From: Chloroflexota bacterium
GTDB lineage: Bacteria > Chloroflexota > Limnocylindria > Limnocylindrales > CSP1-4
Direction of reading: 5' to 3'
Assembly: GCA_021789355.1 (NCBI GenBank)
Contig: JAJYJR010000001.1
Location: forward strand, 1 to 64,000
DNA length: 64,000 bases
Shown piece after piece: positions 52,564-60,723 of the stretch; positions within the stretch are counted from its first letter, which is position 1; the number at the start of each line of letters is the position of its first letter. Under the pieces are notes generated by a model, which saw only the letters and a list, made by a program, of their open reading frames with translations, had not been told where the DNA came from and made no database searches. The position numbers were made by a program, and so were the translations under genes.

Positions 52564-52974
52564 GTGGCAGATGTCGTGGACCGTGCCACTCGCAGTCGGA
52601 TGATGTCAGGAATCCGTGGCAGGAACACGCGCCCGGAACTGCTGGTCAGGCGCTATCTCCATGCCGAGGGCTTCCGGTACCGCCTGCATGCTCGTCATCT
52701 CCCCGGCACGCCTGACATCGTTCTGCCGCGATACCGGGCAGTGATCTTCGTCCACGGCTGCTTCTGGCACCGCCACGAAGGTTGTCAATATGCATACCGT
52801 CCGAAGTCGAACACGGAGTTCTGGGAGGCCAAGCTCAGCGCGAACGCGGCGAGAGATGCTCGATCAGTTGACTCGCTCGCCGCTCTGGGTTGGAGCGTAT
52901 TCATCGTATGGGAGTGCGACACGTCGCCCGCCACGTTGTCCCATATTGGCAGGCTGATCCGGGAGCGGAAGTAG
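52564..52974 (+). CDS. vsr: Very short patch repair endonuclease Vsr
   Basis: 136 residues from a GTG 2 bp after the endonuclease stop. Vsr signature: RATRSRMMSGIRGRNTRPEL, RRYLHAEGFRYRLH, LPGTPDIVLPRYRAVIFVHG (catalytic Asp) and CFWHRHEGC (zinc/active-site His and Cys), then FWEAKLSANAARD and WECDT. It nicks T:G mismatches left by deamination of 5-methylcytosine, offsetting the mutation cost of the methyltransferase. Complete length and all key residues are visible. Confidence 0.93.
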   Translation: MADVVDRATRSRMMSGIRGRNTRPELLVRRYLHAEGFRYRLHARHLPGTPDIVLPRYRAVIFVHGCFWHRHEGCQYAYRPKSNTEFWEAKLSANAARDARSVDSLAALGWSVFIVWECDTSPATLSHIGRLIRERK

Positions 52975-53200
52975 CGCGTCGAGAGGGGTTTACCGGAGGC
53001 ACCCCCAGGACCTCCGTGCCATTTGAGCTGTCCCGGCGCGCGAGCAGGATGACGCCGAGATGCCGAGACCCCGCTTGACGAACGCACACCGCCCGTCCTG
53101 CCCGAAGGGCCACGAGGGCCCGGTGCAGTTATGAAGTGCCGACACGCGGAGACGAATCGGCCCCAGCGCCACGCGGGGACATCTGGCGGAAGCTCTGGCG

Positions 53201-53453
53201 ATGAGCGGCTACCTGGTCGGGCTCGTCTGCTTCCTGCTCGTCGTGGTCGGGCTCACGCCTCGTGTGGCGCGGGGAGTTCAGCGCCCTGCTGGGACGCGGA
53301 TGGCGGATCAATCTCGGCCAGGTCGCCTGGCTGGCCTTGCTCTCCGGCCCGTTGCGGCCCCCAAGCCTCCGGCGGAAAGGTTGTTGCGAATGCAACCGCC
53401 CCGCAGTTAGCACACCCCGCCGCAGTGACGCCGTGGATCCTGGTCGCCGTTAG
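53201..53453 (+). pseudogene. Possible small membrane-protein gene with a frameshift
   Basis: From an ATG the frame reads MSGYLVGLVCFLLVVVGLTP, a clear membrane helix. One base out of frame it continues as WRGEFSALLGRGWRINLGQ and VAWLALLSGPL, then a short basic tail with GCCEC. A one-base insertion near 53258 would explain the break. No family known. Alternatively these are chance frames in an otherwise empty 576-bp gap; support is only hydrophobicity. Confidence 0.3.
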
Positions 53454-53489
53454 CGCCCCGCCAGGGCTTGACGGCGAGGCCCACCGGCG

Positions 53490-53530
53490 TAGACTCTAAC
53501 GACGTTCGACTCTGAACGGTTCCGAGTCTA
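53490..53530. promoter_or_regulatory. Candidate operator with repeated GACTC half-sites
   Basis: Upstream of the ATPase gene, GACTCT occurs at 53492 and again 16 bp later at 53508, and its inverse GAGTC at 53524. The last two form a near-perfect palindrome GACTCTGAAC-G-GTTCCGAGTC (one mismatch pair). The outer copies also pair as TAGACTC / GAGTCTA. The block ends 21 bp before the start codon, so a repressor bound there would block transcription or initiation. Confidence 0.45.
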
Positions 53531-53551
53531 AGGCGATGGGAGCGTAGGGAC

Positions 53552-55003
53552 GTGCCGCGGTTCGTTGGGCGGGGTCGAGAGCTACGTGCGCTCCAGGCCG
53601 AGCTCGACGAGTGCCAACAGACCGGACAGGGCCGCCTCGTCACCATTCGAGGTCGACGGCAGGTTGGCAAGAGCGCGCTCGCCGAACGATGGCTCGAAGG
53701 CTACGGTGGCCCTGCCGTGTTCTTCGAGGCTCATGGCTACACCGAGACGCGGGAACTCGGACGGTTTCGCGACGCGCTCGCGGCGTCTTCGCTGCCCTCG
53801 GCTGCGCAGGCGTCGGGCGTCACCTTCGGCGATTGGCAGGCGGCCCTGGTCACCGCGGCGGCAAACGCGTGCCGGGAACGGCCATCCGTCATCGTTCTCG
53901 ACGAGTTCCCGGATCTGTGCGACAGGGTTCGAGACGCCGATGGCAACGCAGCGCCCAGCCCGCAGGAAGGGGCGATCCGGGCGGCGTGGCGAGAGTTGCA
54001 GAAGTTGCCGGTGATGGTTGTTCTCATCGGCTCCGACCTCTCGATGATGACTCGGCTCACGACATACGGCTTCCCGTTGTTTCAGCGGCCGACGCGTCAG
54101 ATGGTCGTGGAGCCACTGTCTCCACTCGAGGTTTCCCAGATCACAGGTCGAAGCGGAGACGCTGCGATCGATGCCTACCTCGTCACTGGCGGCTTTCCGA
54201 AGATCGTCGATCTGTGGCGCGTCGGCAGCCTGGAGTCGTTTCTGCGCAAGGAGCTCGCAGATCCGAGCTCGGAGTATGTGACGGCGGCCGCGCGAATCCT
54301 CGATGGCGAGCTACCGGCTGCGATTGCGGCCCGAACGGTGTTGTCCGTCATTGGTGCCGGCGAGCGAACGCACAAGGGCATCGTTGACGGGACGGGCATC
54401 GAGGGAAAGAACCTGGGGTATCCACTCCGCACCTTGGCCGACAAGGGCCTCATCACTTCGGCGCTTCCGCTCTCAACCGCCCGGTCTGATGCGCGTCGCT
54501 ACCGCGTGGCCGACCCCTATCTGCGTTTCTGGCTCCGCTTCATCGAGCCGATCCGTGGCGAGATCGACCGCGGCATCGGAGCAACGAATGCCGGCCGGAT
54601 AGCGCGAGCCTTCTTGGACTACTCCGGCCTCGCCGTCGAACCGATCGTCCGCTCTGCACTCGAGCGAATGAGTGCGGCTGGCGATGAACGCTTGGGGGGA
54701 GGAAGGATCGTCGGCGGCTTCTGGACGAAGGACAACCAAGTCGAGATCGATCTCGTGGGAGCCGATCGGGAGGAGCCCGGCGACAAGCTCCAGCTGAGCT
54801 TCGTCGGAACGATCAAATGGCGGTCCGCCAAGGCCCTCGACGGATCTGACATCGCCCGGCTGGAGGCTGCCACTCTCCGCCTGGCCGGCGCCAACCGAGA
54901 CACCCCTGTCGTTGCCGTATCGAGGCGCGGCTTCGAGCGTATCGCCCGCCCCGTCGCGGAAGTCACCGCGGAGGAGCTGCTCGCAGCCTTCCCGGCGGAC
55001 TGA
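53552..55003 (+). CDS. AAA-type ATPase with C-terminal DUF234-like nuclease-fold domain
   Basis: 483 residues from a GTG. It begins PRFVGRGRELRALQAEL, Walker A IRGRRQVGKSALAERW (near residue 32-47), Walker B SVIVLDEFPDLCD (near 115), sensor-like VLIGSDLSMM, and a winged helix (GIEGKNLGYPLRTLADKGL). The C-terminal part has FWTKDNQVEIDLVG and KWRSAKALDG, the D/E...K pattern seen in DUF234/PD-(D/E)xK-like domains. Such archaeal-type ATPases are common in mobile and defence regions; the role is unknown. It is separate from the EcoRII-type operon but lies within the same island. Confidence 0.8.
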   Translation: MPRFVGRGRELRALQAELDECQQTGQGRLVTIRGRRQVGKSALAERWLEGYGGPAVFFEAHGYTETRELGRFRDALAASSLPSAAQASGVTFGDWQAALVTAAANACRERPSVIVLDEFPDLCDRVRDADGNAAPSPQEGAIRAAWRELQKLPVMVVLIGSDLSMMTRLTTYGFPLFQRPTRQMVVEPLSPLEVSQITGRSGDAAIDAYLVTGGFPKIVDLWRVGSLESFLRKELADPSSEYVTAAARILDGELPAAIAARTVLSVIGAGERTHKGIVDGTGIEGKNLGYPLRTLADKGLITSALPLSTARSDARRYRVADPYLRFWLRFIEPIRGEIDRGIGATNAGRIARAFLDYSGLAVEPIVRSALERMSAAGDERLGGGRIVGGFWTKDNQVEIDLVGADREEPGDKLQLSFVGTIKWRSAKALDGSDIARLEAATLRLAGANRDTPVVAVSRRGFERIARPVAEVTAEELLAAFPAD

Positions 55004-55807
55004 GTCGGTCTCTGGGTCGAGCGCCGGACTTACCCACCGGCTGTGACGCACAAGGATGCGGGCATGGAACGTGTGGAGCGTGAAGAGGTCGAGCTGGGAA
55101 GCCGGGGTCGGGCACACGGCGCACGATGAGGCGCACGGGCCGGGTATCCTTCCGATCGGCGAACACGGCGGAGGGCGTCTCGGCCACGTCCGCCCCGCAG
55201 TCCAGGCACCACGGAATGGGCGTCTAGGCATCCTTAGGGGATCGCCTCGACCGGGCGGCGCACGCTGCGCTGCCAGACCGAGGAGGCTGTACAGGCCCCT
55301 GGCAAACGCCAACATGACCCGGCCGCGCGCGCCTCCAGGGCGTGGAAGCAAGCATGGCGCTGACGTCCAGTGCGCCAAAGATCGTCGGTCCGTCCATTCA
55401 CGGCGGAGTAACTCGCCCCCCGGGGTGGTCACGACCGGGTGGCCCACTCTCGCCTCCGCCCGCAAGCGCGCACGCACCCGCTGGGTCTTGCGCTGGCCGG
55501 TGCTCCTGGTCGGTCAAGCTCGGACGCCAGCACGCCTCGCGGTAGGTGGCTCCGACGACGTTCGCCGGCACCGTCCGGTCCTGCCGCCCGCCGCGCTCCG
55601 TCCGCCGCCGGTGGGGCGCGGGGCACCCGGAGACGGCGGGAGCCACCCGAGCGAGCCGGGCGGCGGGTCCAAGTCCCCCGTGGGCACAGATCGGAACGCA
55701 CGCAACCGCCGAGCGAATCGAGCAGCCTATCAACGGTGCAGCTCGATCGCCCGGCGGTGTTGGCCTATGTGCTGACTGGCGCCGATGAAGCCACAGTCAG
55801 GCCCGGA
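55004..55807. other. Degraded region, possible gene remnants on the minus strand
   Basis: No intact gene. On the minus strand, protein-like scraps occur in different frames. Around 55560-55490: VVGATYREACWRPSLTDQEH. Around 55477-55280: HPVVTTPGGELLRREWTDR and FARGLYSLLGLAAQRA. Around 55230-55120: WCLDCGADVAETPSAVFADR with a C-x2-C pair. Near 55080: QLDLFTLHTFHARIL. Read together they look like one or two small genes broken by several frameshifts. No family was recognised. Confidence 0.3.
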
Positions 55808-57190
55808 TCAGTACCCGGCGAGCACCTGGGGCGTGACCGTGTACAGCGTGTGGAGCTGGCCGGCGCTGTTGAACTGGACGACATCCCAGCCCGAGAACAC
55901 GTTGTGGTACTGGTTGAAGCCCCCCTGTTCGCCGACGCCCTGGTAGGTGATCTTCTGGCCCGACTTCAGCAGTTGGAGACACGTCGCGTAGGTGAAGCAC
56001 TGCGTGCCGGGCGCGTTGGCGACGTCGGTGATCTTGTTCACCCAGACGGACGGGTCGGTCGAGTTCGCGTCGGTCATCGCAAGCGCCGCGATGATGATCG
56101 CGTCGTACATGTTGTCGGCGAGGTCAAGCGGCTGGTTGGTCTTGTAGACCGCCTGATAGTCCTGGACGTAGTGCGTCCAGGCTTCTCCAGTCGGCGGGGT
56201 TCCCGCCATGCCCGTCAGGTACTTCGTCGCGTAACTCATGCCCATCGCGTTGGCGATGGTGCTGCTGGCCCCGTTGTCGGTGCCGATGATGGGGACGTTT
56301 AGATCGCCCAGCTGTTCCATGTCATGGAACAGGGCGCCCGCCGTCTGGGCATCGCTCTGCCAGAAGATGGCATCGGGGTGCTTGGCGAAGACCTGCTCGA
56401 TCTCCGTGCGATAGGAACTCTGGTCCGGCGCGATCGCCGCGTTGGCGACGACCGTGCCGCCGTGCGAGGTATACGCCTGCAGGAGGGGCGGAATGATGGT
56501 TTGCGAGTTCGCCCCGCTATCGAAGATGAACGCCGCGTGCGTGTAGCCCTGGTGGATCGCATAGGCCGCCTCGGCCTTCGCCATGGTGGCGTCCGAGACG
56601 GTGACCCGGAACACGTACTTGTAGTTCATCGTGTCGTAGGTGGTCGCGCCGGCCACCAGGAAGTCCACCAGGTGCGAGGGGTCGAAGAGCTTGATCACGG
56701 CGCCCGCGGTGAACACCGTGGGGCCGAGCATGAACGCCGGGTTCTGCAGCAGCAGGGCGTGCCAGGCTGGCACGGCATCGACTGTGTCGCCGGCATCATC
56801 CTGGAGCGACGCGGTCAGCGGATGGCCAAGCACGCCGCCTGCCTGGTTGACTTCGTAGATCCCCACCTTGCCGCCGTGGTTCAGCGCGTCGCCCACGAAG
56901 GAGATCTTCCCGGTCATCGGGAAGAGCTCGGCCACCACCACGGGCGAGCCCGTGGGGGGCGCCGCACTCGCCGCGGCCCCGACACCTGCGCTGGCGGCGG
57001 CCGAAGCCATCGGCGAGGCCGCTGGTGCCGCGCTGGTCACCGCGCTGGATGGCGGCGGGGCCGCGCTCGCGGGCGCGGCTGACGGCGTTGCCGCGCTCGA
57101 GCACGCCGCGGCGACGAGCGAGACGGCTGCCACGGCAGCCAGCCAGCGGGGCCATCGGCCCGGGCCACGAACCGTTTGAGATGGGTACAT
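55808..57190 (-). CDS. Branched-chain-amino-acid-type ABC substrate-binding lipoprotein
   Basis: 460 residues from the ATG at 57190, preceded by AGGAGGAGG; an upstream start at 57214 is less likely. Signal peptide with lipobox (SLVAAAC), a long Ala/Ser/Pro linker, then a type 1 periplasmic binding (LivJ) fold: VVAELFPMTGKISFVGD, NQAGGVLGHPLTASL, DAIFWQSDAQTAGALFHD and a C-terminal lobe. It captures the solute for the LivHMGF transporter of the same operon. The family binds amino acids, amides, aromatic acids or urea, so the ligand is open. It is last in the operon, which is common for Liv systems. Confidence 0.86.
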   Translation of the reverse strand: MYPSQTVRGPGRWPRWLAAVAAVSLVAAACSSAATPSAAPASAAPPPSSAVTSAAPAASPMASAAASAGVGAAASAAPPTGSPVVVAELFPMTGKISFVGDALNHGGKVGIYEVNQAGGVLGHPLTASLQDDAGDTVDAVPAWHALLLQNPAFMLGPTVFTAGAVIKLFDPSHLVDFLVAGATTYDTMNYKYVFRVTVSDATMAKAEAAYAIHQGYTHAAFIFDSGANSQTIIPPLLQAYTSHGGTVVANAAIAPDQSSYRTEIEQVFAKHPDAIFWQSDAQTAGALFHDMEQLGDLNVPIIGTDNGASSTIANAMGMSYATKYLTGMAGTPPTGEAWTHYVQDYQAVYKTNQPLDLADNMYDAIIIAALAMTDANSTDPSVWVNKITDVANAPGTQCFTYATCLQLLKSGQKITYQGVGEQGGFNQYHNVFSGWDVVQFNSAGQLHTLYTVTPQVLAGY

Positions 57191-57291
57191 CAGTGCCTCC
57201 TCCTGTTGCGCCACGCGATCGTGCTCTCACGCCGCCGGCAGCGCCGGCCTGGCGGCGTGGTCATCGCGCCAGTAGAACCGGGGACGTGGGT

Positions 57292-58026
57292 TCAGTCGTA
57301 CGCTGGCGCTCCTCCGCTGGCCTCGACTTTCCCGAGGAAGATCGCGCCCAGGTCCGCCCGGGCGACCTCTGCCGCCGCCCCGGCCAAGTGGTTGCGACCG
57401 GCCACCAGGACATACACCCAGTCGGCATGCGCGAGCGCAAGCTCCACGTTCTGCTCGACCACCACGACCGCGGTGCCGGCCGCCGCGATCTCGGCGGCCT
57501 TCTCCCACACACGCTCGATGTAGACGGGGGCCAAGCCCCCGGTGGGCTCGTCGAGGAGGAGCACCTTCGGGTCGAGCATCAGGGCGCGTGCGATGGCCAG
57601 CATGTTCCGTTGCCCGCCACTCAGGGCTCCGGCGCGGCGCGACGCGGCCGAACGCAGGTCCGGGAAGACCGACAGCACCTGCTCGATGCGCGGACGCGGA
57701 TCGCCCGAGTGCGTGTAGAACCCCATCTCCAGGTTCTCGATGACGCTCAAGCGGGGGAACACGTTGCTGACCTGCGGCACATAGGCGAGGCCCGCCGCCG
57801 TGATCCGGTGGGTCGGGAGACCCGTGACGTCGGTGCCGGCCAGCTCGATCGTGCCGTGCATCAGGGGTAGCAGGCCCACGGCCGCCTTCAGCAGGGTCGA
57901 CTTGCCGGCCCCGTTGGGTCCCACCACGGCCGTGATGCGGCCCGCCTCGGCGCCCAGGTCGACCAGGGTGTCGATGGGCGCCCCACCGTAGCCGCAGGTG
58001 ATCTGGTGGAGGGCGAGCGCGGTCAT
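57292..58026 (-). CDS. livF: LivF-type ABC transporter ATPase
   Basis: 244 residues. Walker A VVGPNGAGKSTLL, signature LSGGQRNMLAIARALM, Walker B LLLDEPTGGLAP and H-loop VVVEQNVELAL: the complete ATPase of the LivF subclass, with the characteristic GGLAP after Walker B. The ATG overlaps the livG stop by 4 bp, so the two are translationally coupled. Confidence 0.9.
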   Translation of the reverse strand: MTALALHQITCGYGGAPIDTLVDLGAEAGRITAVVGPNGAGKSTLLKAAVGLLPLMHGTIELAGTDVTGLPTHRITAAGLAYVPQVSNVFPRLSVIENLEMGFYTHSGDPRPRIEQVLSVFPDLRSAASRRAGALSGGQRNMLAIARALMLDPKVLLLDEPTGGLAPVYIERVWEKAAEIAAAGTAVVVVEQNVELALAHADWVYVLVAGRNHLAGAAAEVARADLGAIFLGKVEASGGAPAYD

Positions 58027-58796
58027 GCCGCAGCCCCCCGGCCAAGGTAGGCGCCCAGCACCTCGTCGCTGCGCCGATGATCGGCCATCGAGCCCACGGC
58101 CAGCACGCGGCCCTCGGCCATCACGACCACCGGATCACAGAGGCGGTCGACCACGCCGAGGTTGTGCTCGACCATGAGGAAGGTGATCCCCTCGGCGCGC
58201 AACCGGCGGATATGCGCCTCCAGTTGCGCCACCAAGGCCGGGTTGATACCGGCCATCGGCTCGTCGAGCAAGAGCAGCTTCGGGCGCGCCATCACCGCGC
58301 GAGCCAGTTCGAGCAAGCGCTTTTGACCGCCGCTCAGGGTCTCGGCATGGTCGTTGCGCAGACCATCGAGACCGAAGATCTCGAGCAGGCCGCGCGCCTC
58401 GCGGACGAGCTCGCGCTCGGCGGCGGCGATCCGCCCGCGCCGGAACACGGCGCCCACCAGGGACTCGTCGATCCGGCCCGTGGCGGCCACAAGGACGTTC
58501 TCCAGCACGGTCAGACGCTTGAACTCACGGGACAGCTGGAAGGTGCGGATGAGCCCGGCCCGGGCCAGGCGATCGGGCGGCCAGCCGCCCACGTCGTCTC
58601 CGCCGTACCGCACGCCGCCGCTCTGCAGGTGCAGGGCGCCAGCGACCACGTCAACGAGCGTGGTCTTGCCCGCACCATTGGGCCCGATAAGGCCACAGAT
58701 GGTGCCCTCCGGCACATCGAAGGAGCAGCCATTGACCGCCTGCACCCCGCCGTAGGAGTGCACCACGTCGACGACCGACAGCAGCGGCTCACTCAC
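58023..58796 (-). CDS. livG: LivG-type ABC transporter ATPase
   Basis: 257 residues. Walker A LIGPNGAGKTTLVDV, IRTFQLSREFKRLTVLENV (LivG-specific helical insert), signature LSGGQKRLLELARAVM, Walker B LLLDEPMAGINP and H-loop LMVEHNLGVVDRLC. It pairs with LivF as the second ATPase. It overlaps the livM end by 8 bp. Confidence 0.9.
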   Translation of the reverse strand: MSEPLLSVVDVVHSYGGVQAVNGCSFDVPEGTICGLIGPNGAGKTTLVDVVAGALHLQSGGVRYGGDDVGGWPPDRLARAGLIRTFQLSREFKRLTVLENVLVAATGRIDESLVGAVFRRGRIAAAERELVREARGLLEIFGLDGLRNDHAETLSGGQKRLLELARAVMARPKLLLLDEPMAGINPALVAQLEAHIRRLRAEGITFLMVEHNLGVVDRLCDPVVVMAEGRVLAVGSMADHRRSDEVLGAYLGRGAAA

Positions 58797-59790
58797 CGGT
58801 GGCTACCTCCGTGTGCGACCCCGGGGCCCCGACCGTGCGCTCGAAGTAGCGGCGCCGGACCTCGGGGATCACGCCCTGCGGCCGGAAGTACAGGACCAGG
58901 ATCACCAGGACGCCGATGGCGATGTTGCGCGTGGCGCCGATGAGGTCCGGATGATCCGGGATGGTCGGCAGTAGTCCGGTGCCCTCGATGATCACGATGC
59001 GAACGAGCAGCGCCCCGAGCACGGCGCCCCAGACGTTGCCCCGGCCACCCACGATGAGGGCCGAGAAGACGATCACCGTCTCGACGATGGCCCAGGCGTT
59101 GGGGCTCATCGCGCTCAGAAACTCGATCGTGAGCGCCCCCGCGATCCCGGAATAGATGCATCCGATGACCATCGCACTCAGACGCATCCGCACCGTCGGC
59201 TTGCCGAAGGCCGCCGCCACGTCGGAGTCCTCGCGGATCGCCCGTAAGGCCCGCCCGAAGGGGGAGTGCTCGATCCGGTAGGCGACGGTGAAGAGGGCGG
59301 CCACCGCCACCAGCGCGATCGGGATGAACACGAAGACGTAGTTGTTGGGGTCCACGTTGAGCTGGGCCTCCAGGGGCTGCGGCACCCCGATCAGGCCCTG
59401 CTGCCCGTTGAACAGCCCGGTCGCGGTACTGGCCACGCTCCAGGAGATCGTCCACACCGCGACCAGCACCATGGCCAGGTAGTCGCTGCGGATGCGTCGG
59501 ATGGCGATCACGCCGATCAGGAGCCCCGCTGCGCCGGCCGCCAGGGCCCCGATCACGAGGTCCAGCGGGAACGGCAGGTTCAACCCGAGGATCCACTGCA
59601 AGCCGGGCTGATTGGAGGGTGGCAGGGTCGCGATGCCGGCGAAGTAGGCCCCGATGGCCATGAACGTGATGTACGAGAAGTCGAAGATGCCCGCCATCCC
59701 GAAGGTGATGTTGAGCCCGAGGGTCAGGATGCAGTAGATGAGGAAGTAGACCGCCAGGGTGGCGAGATAGAAGTTCAGATCGTGCGGCAT
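58789..59790 (-). CDS. livM: LivM-type ABC transporter permease
   Basis: 333 residues with 8-9 hydrophobic segments. Typical BPD_transp_2 features: LTLGLNITFGMAGIFDFSY near the N-terminus, RRIRSDYLAMVLVAVW, and the cytoplasmic coupling loop FGRALRAIREDSDVAAAFG that docks the ATPases. The C-terminal tail is cytoplasmic. It forms the membrane channel with LivH, whose gene ends 8 bp upstream. Confidence 0.88.
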   Translation of the reverse strand: MPHDLNFYLATLAVYFLIYCILTLGLNITFGMAGIFDFSYITFMAIGAYFAGIATLPPSNQPGLQWILGLNLPFPLDLVIGALAAGAAGLLIGVIAIRRIRSDYLAMVLVAVWTISWSVASTATGLFNGQQGLIGVPQPLEAQLNVDPNNYVFVFIPIALVAVAALFTVAYRIEHSPFGRALRAIREDSDVAAAFGKPTVRMRLSAMVIGCIYSGIAGALTIEFLSAMSPNAWAIVETVIVFSALIVGGRGNVWGAVLGALLVRIVIIEGTGLLPTIPDHPDLIGATRNIAIGVLVILVLYFRPQGVIPEVRRRYFERTVGAPGSHTEVATGE

Positions 59791-59798
59791 CTTTCAGC

Positions 59799-60674
59799 TC
59801 ACCCTCTCGCGAACAGCGAGGCGATGCCGGCGGGCCGCACGAGCAGCACCGCCACCAATACCAGGAAGGCCACATCGAGCTTGTAGGCGGAGGGGATGAA
59901 AACGGCGGAGATCTCCACCACGAGGCCGATCACCACCGCCCCGGCCATCGCCCCATAGGGCCGGCCGATCCCGCCGAACACGACCGCGGCGAAGATCACG
60001 AAGAGGAAGGTGACCCCGACGTTGGGATCGAACGAGCCAACGTTCAGGGCCAGCACCCCGCCGGCCAGGCCCGCCAGCACGCCGGACAGGACCCAAACGA
60101 TGGTGGTCACCCCCTGGGTGGGAATGCCGGTCACCTCGGCCAGACTCTTGTCGTCGGAGATCGCGCGCATCGCCTTGCCGAGCCGGGTGCGGGTGAGCAC
60201 CAGGTGGATGGCCACCATCACCACGATCGCCAGCGCGATGACCGCCAGTTGCTGCGCCGACAGGAGGAAGGGACCCAGGTTGACCGGAGTGTCCACCCCG
60301 ATGTTGTAGTTGTGGATGTCGCCGCCCCAGATGGCCAGAATCAGGTTCGAGAGGATCAGCGAGACCGCGAACGTAACGATCAGGATGTGGAACGTGGGCC
60401 CCGCCCGACGGGTGAACGGATCGAGCACGAAGCGACTGAGCGCCAGCACCGGGATGGTCATGAGCAGGGCGCCCACGAAGAGGGCCGGCCAGAAGGGCCA
60501 CCCGAGGCCCACGTTCAGGGTCCAGGTGAGGTAGGCCCCCAGGGTCATGAAATCGCCGTAGGCGAAATTGACGTAGTTGGTCATCCCGAACTGGAGGGTC
60601 AGTCCCACTGCCGCCAGGGCCAGGATCGAGGCGGTGACCAACCCGAACCCGATCGAGTTCAGGAAGATGTCCAT
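59799..60674 (-). CDS. livH: LivH-type ABC transporter permease
   Basis: 291 residues from the ATG at 60674; the longer frame upstream is basic shadow sequence. About 8 membrane segments; LivH hallmarks VGLTLQFGMTNYVNFAYGDFMTLGAY at the start (inner region conserved in the family) and the coupling loop LGKAMRAISDDKSLAEVTG. It lies 49 bp after the uroporphyrinogen-decarboxylase-family gene in the same operon. Confidence 0.87.
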   Translation of the reverse strand: MDIFLNSIGFGLVTASILALAAVGLTLQFGMTNYVNFAYGDFMTLGAYLTWTLNVGLGWPFWPALFVGALLMTIPVLALSRFVLDPFTRRAGPTFHILIVTFAVSLILSNLILAIWGGDIHNYNIGVDTPVNLGPFLLSAQQLAVIALAIVVMVAIHLVLTRTRLGKAMRAISDDKSLAEVTGIPTQGVTTIVWVLSGVLAGLAGGVLALNVGSFDPNVGVTFLFVIFAAVVFGGIGRPYGAMAGAVVIGLVVEISAVFIPSAYKLDVAFLVLVAVLLVRPAGIASLFARG

Positions 60675-60723
60675 GCTCAGCGCGCCCCGCTGGCGCGAAC
60701 CCAGGCGGATCTGCGGGACGCGC

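Noticed and set aside
55040..56302. Plus-strand open frames antisense to the Liv binding protein and in the degraded gap
   Set aside because: They lack motifs and membrane or domain patterns, and the opposite strand carries the real gene.
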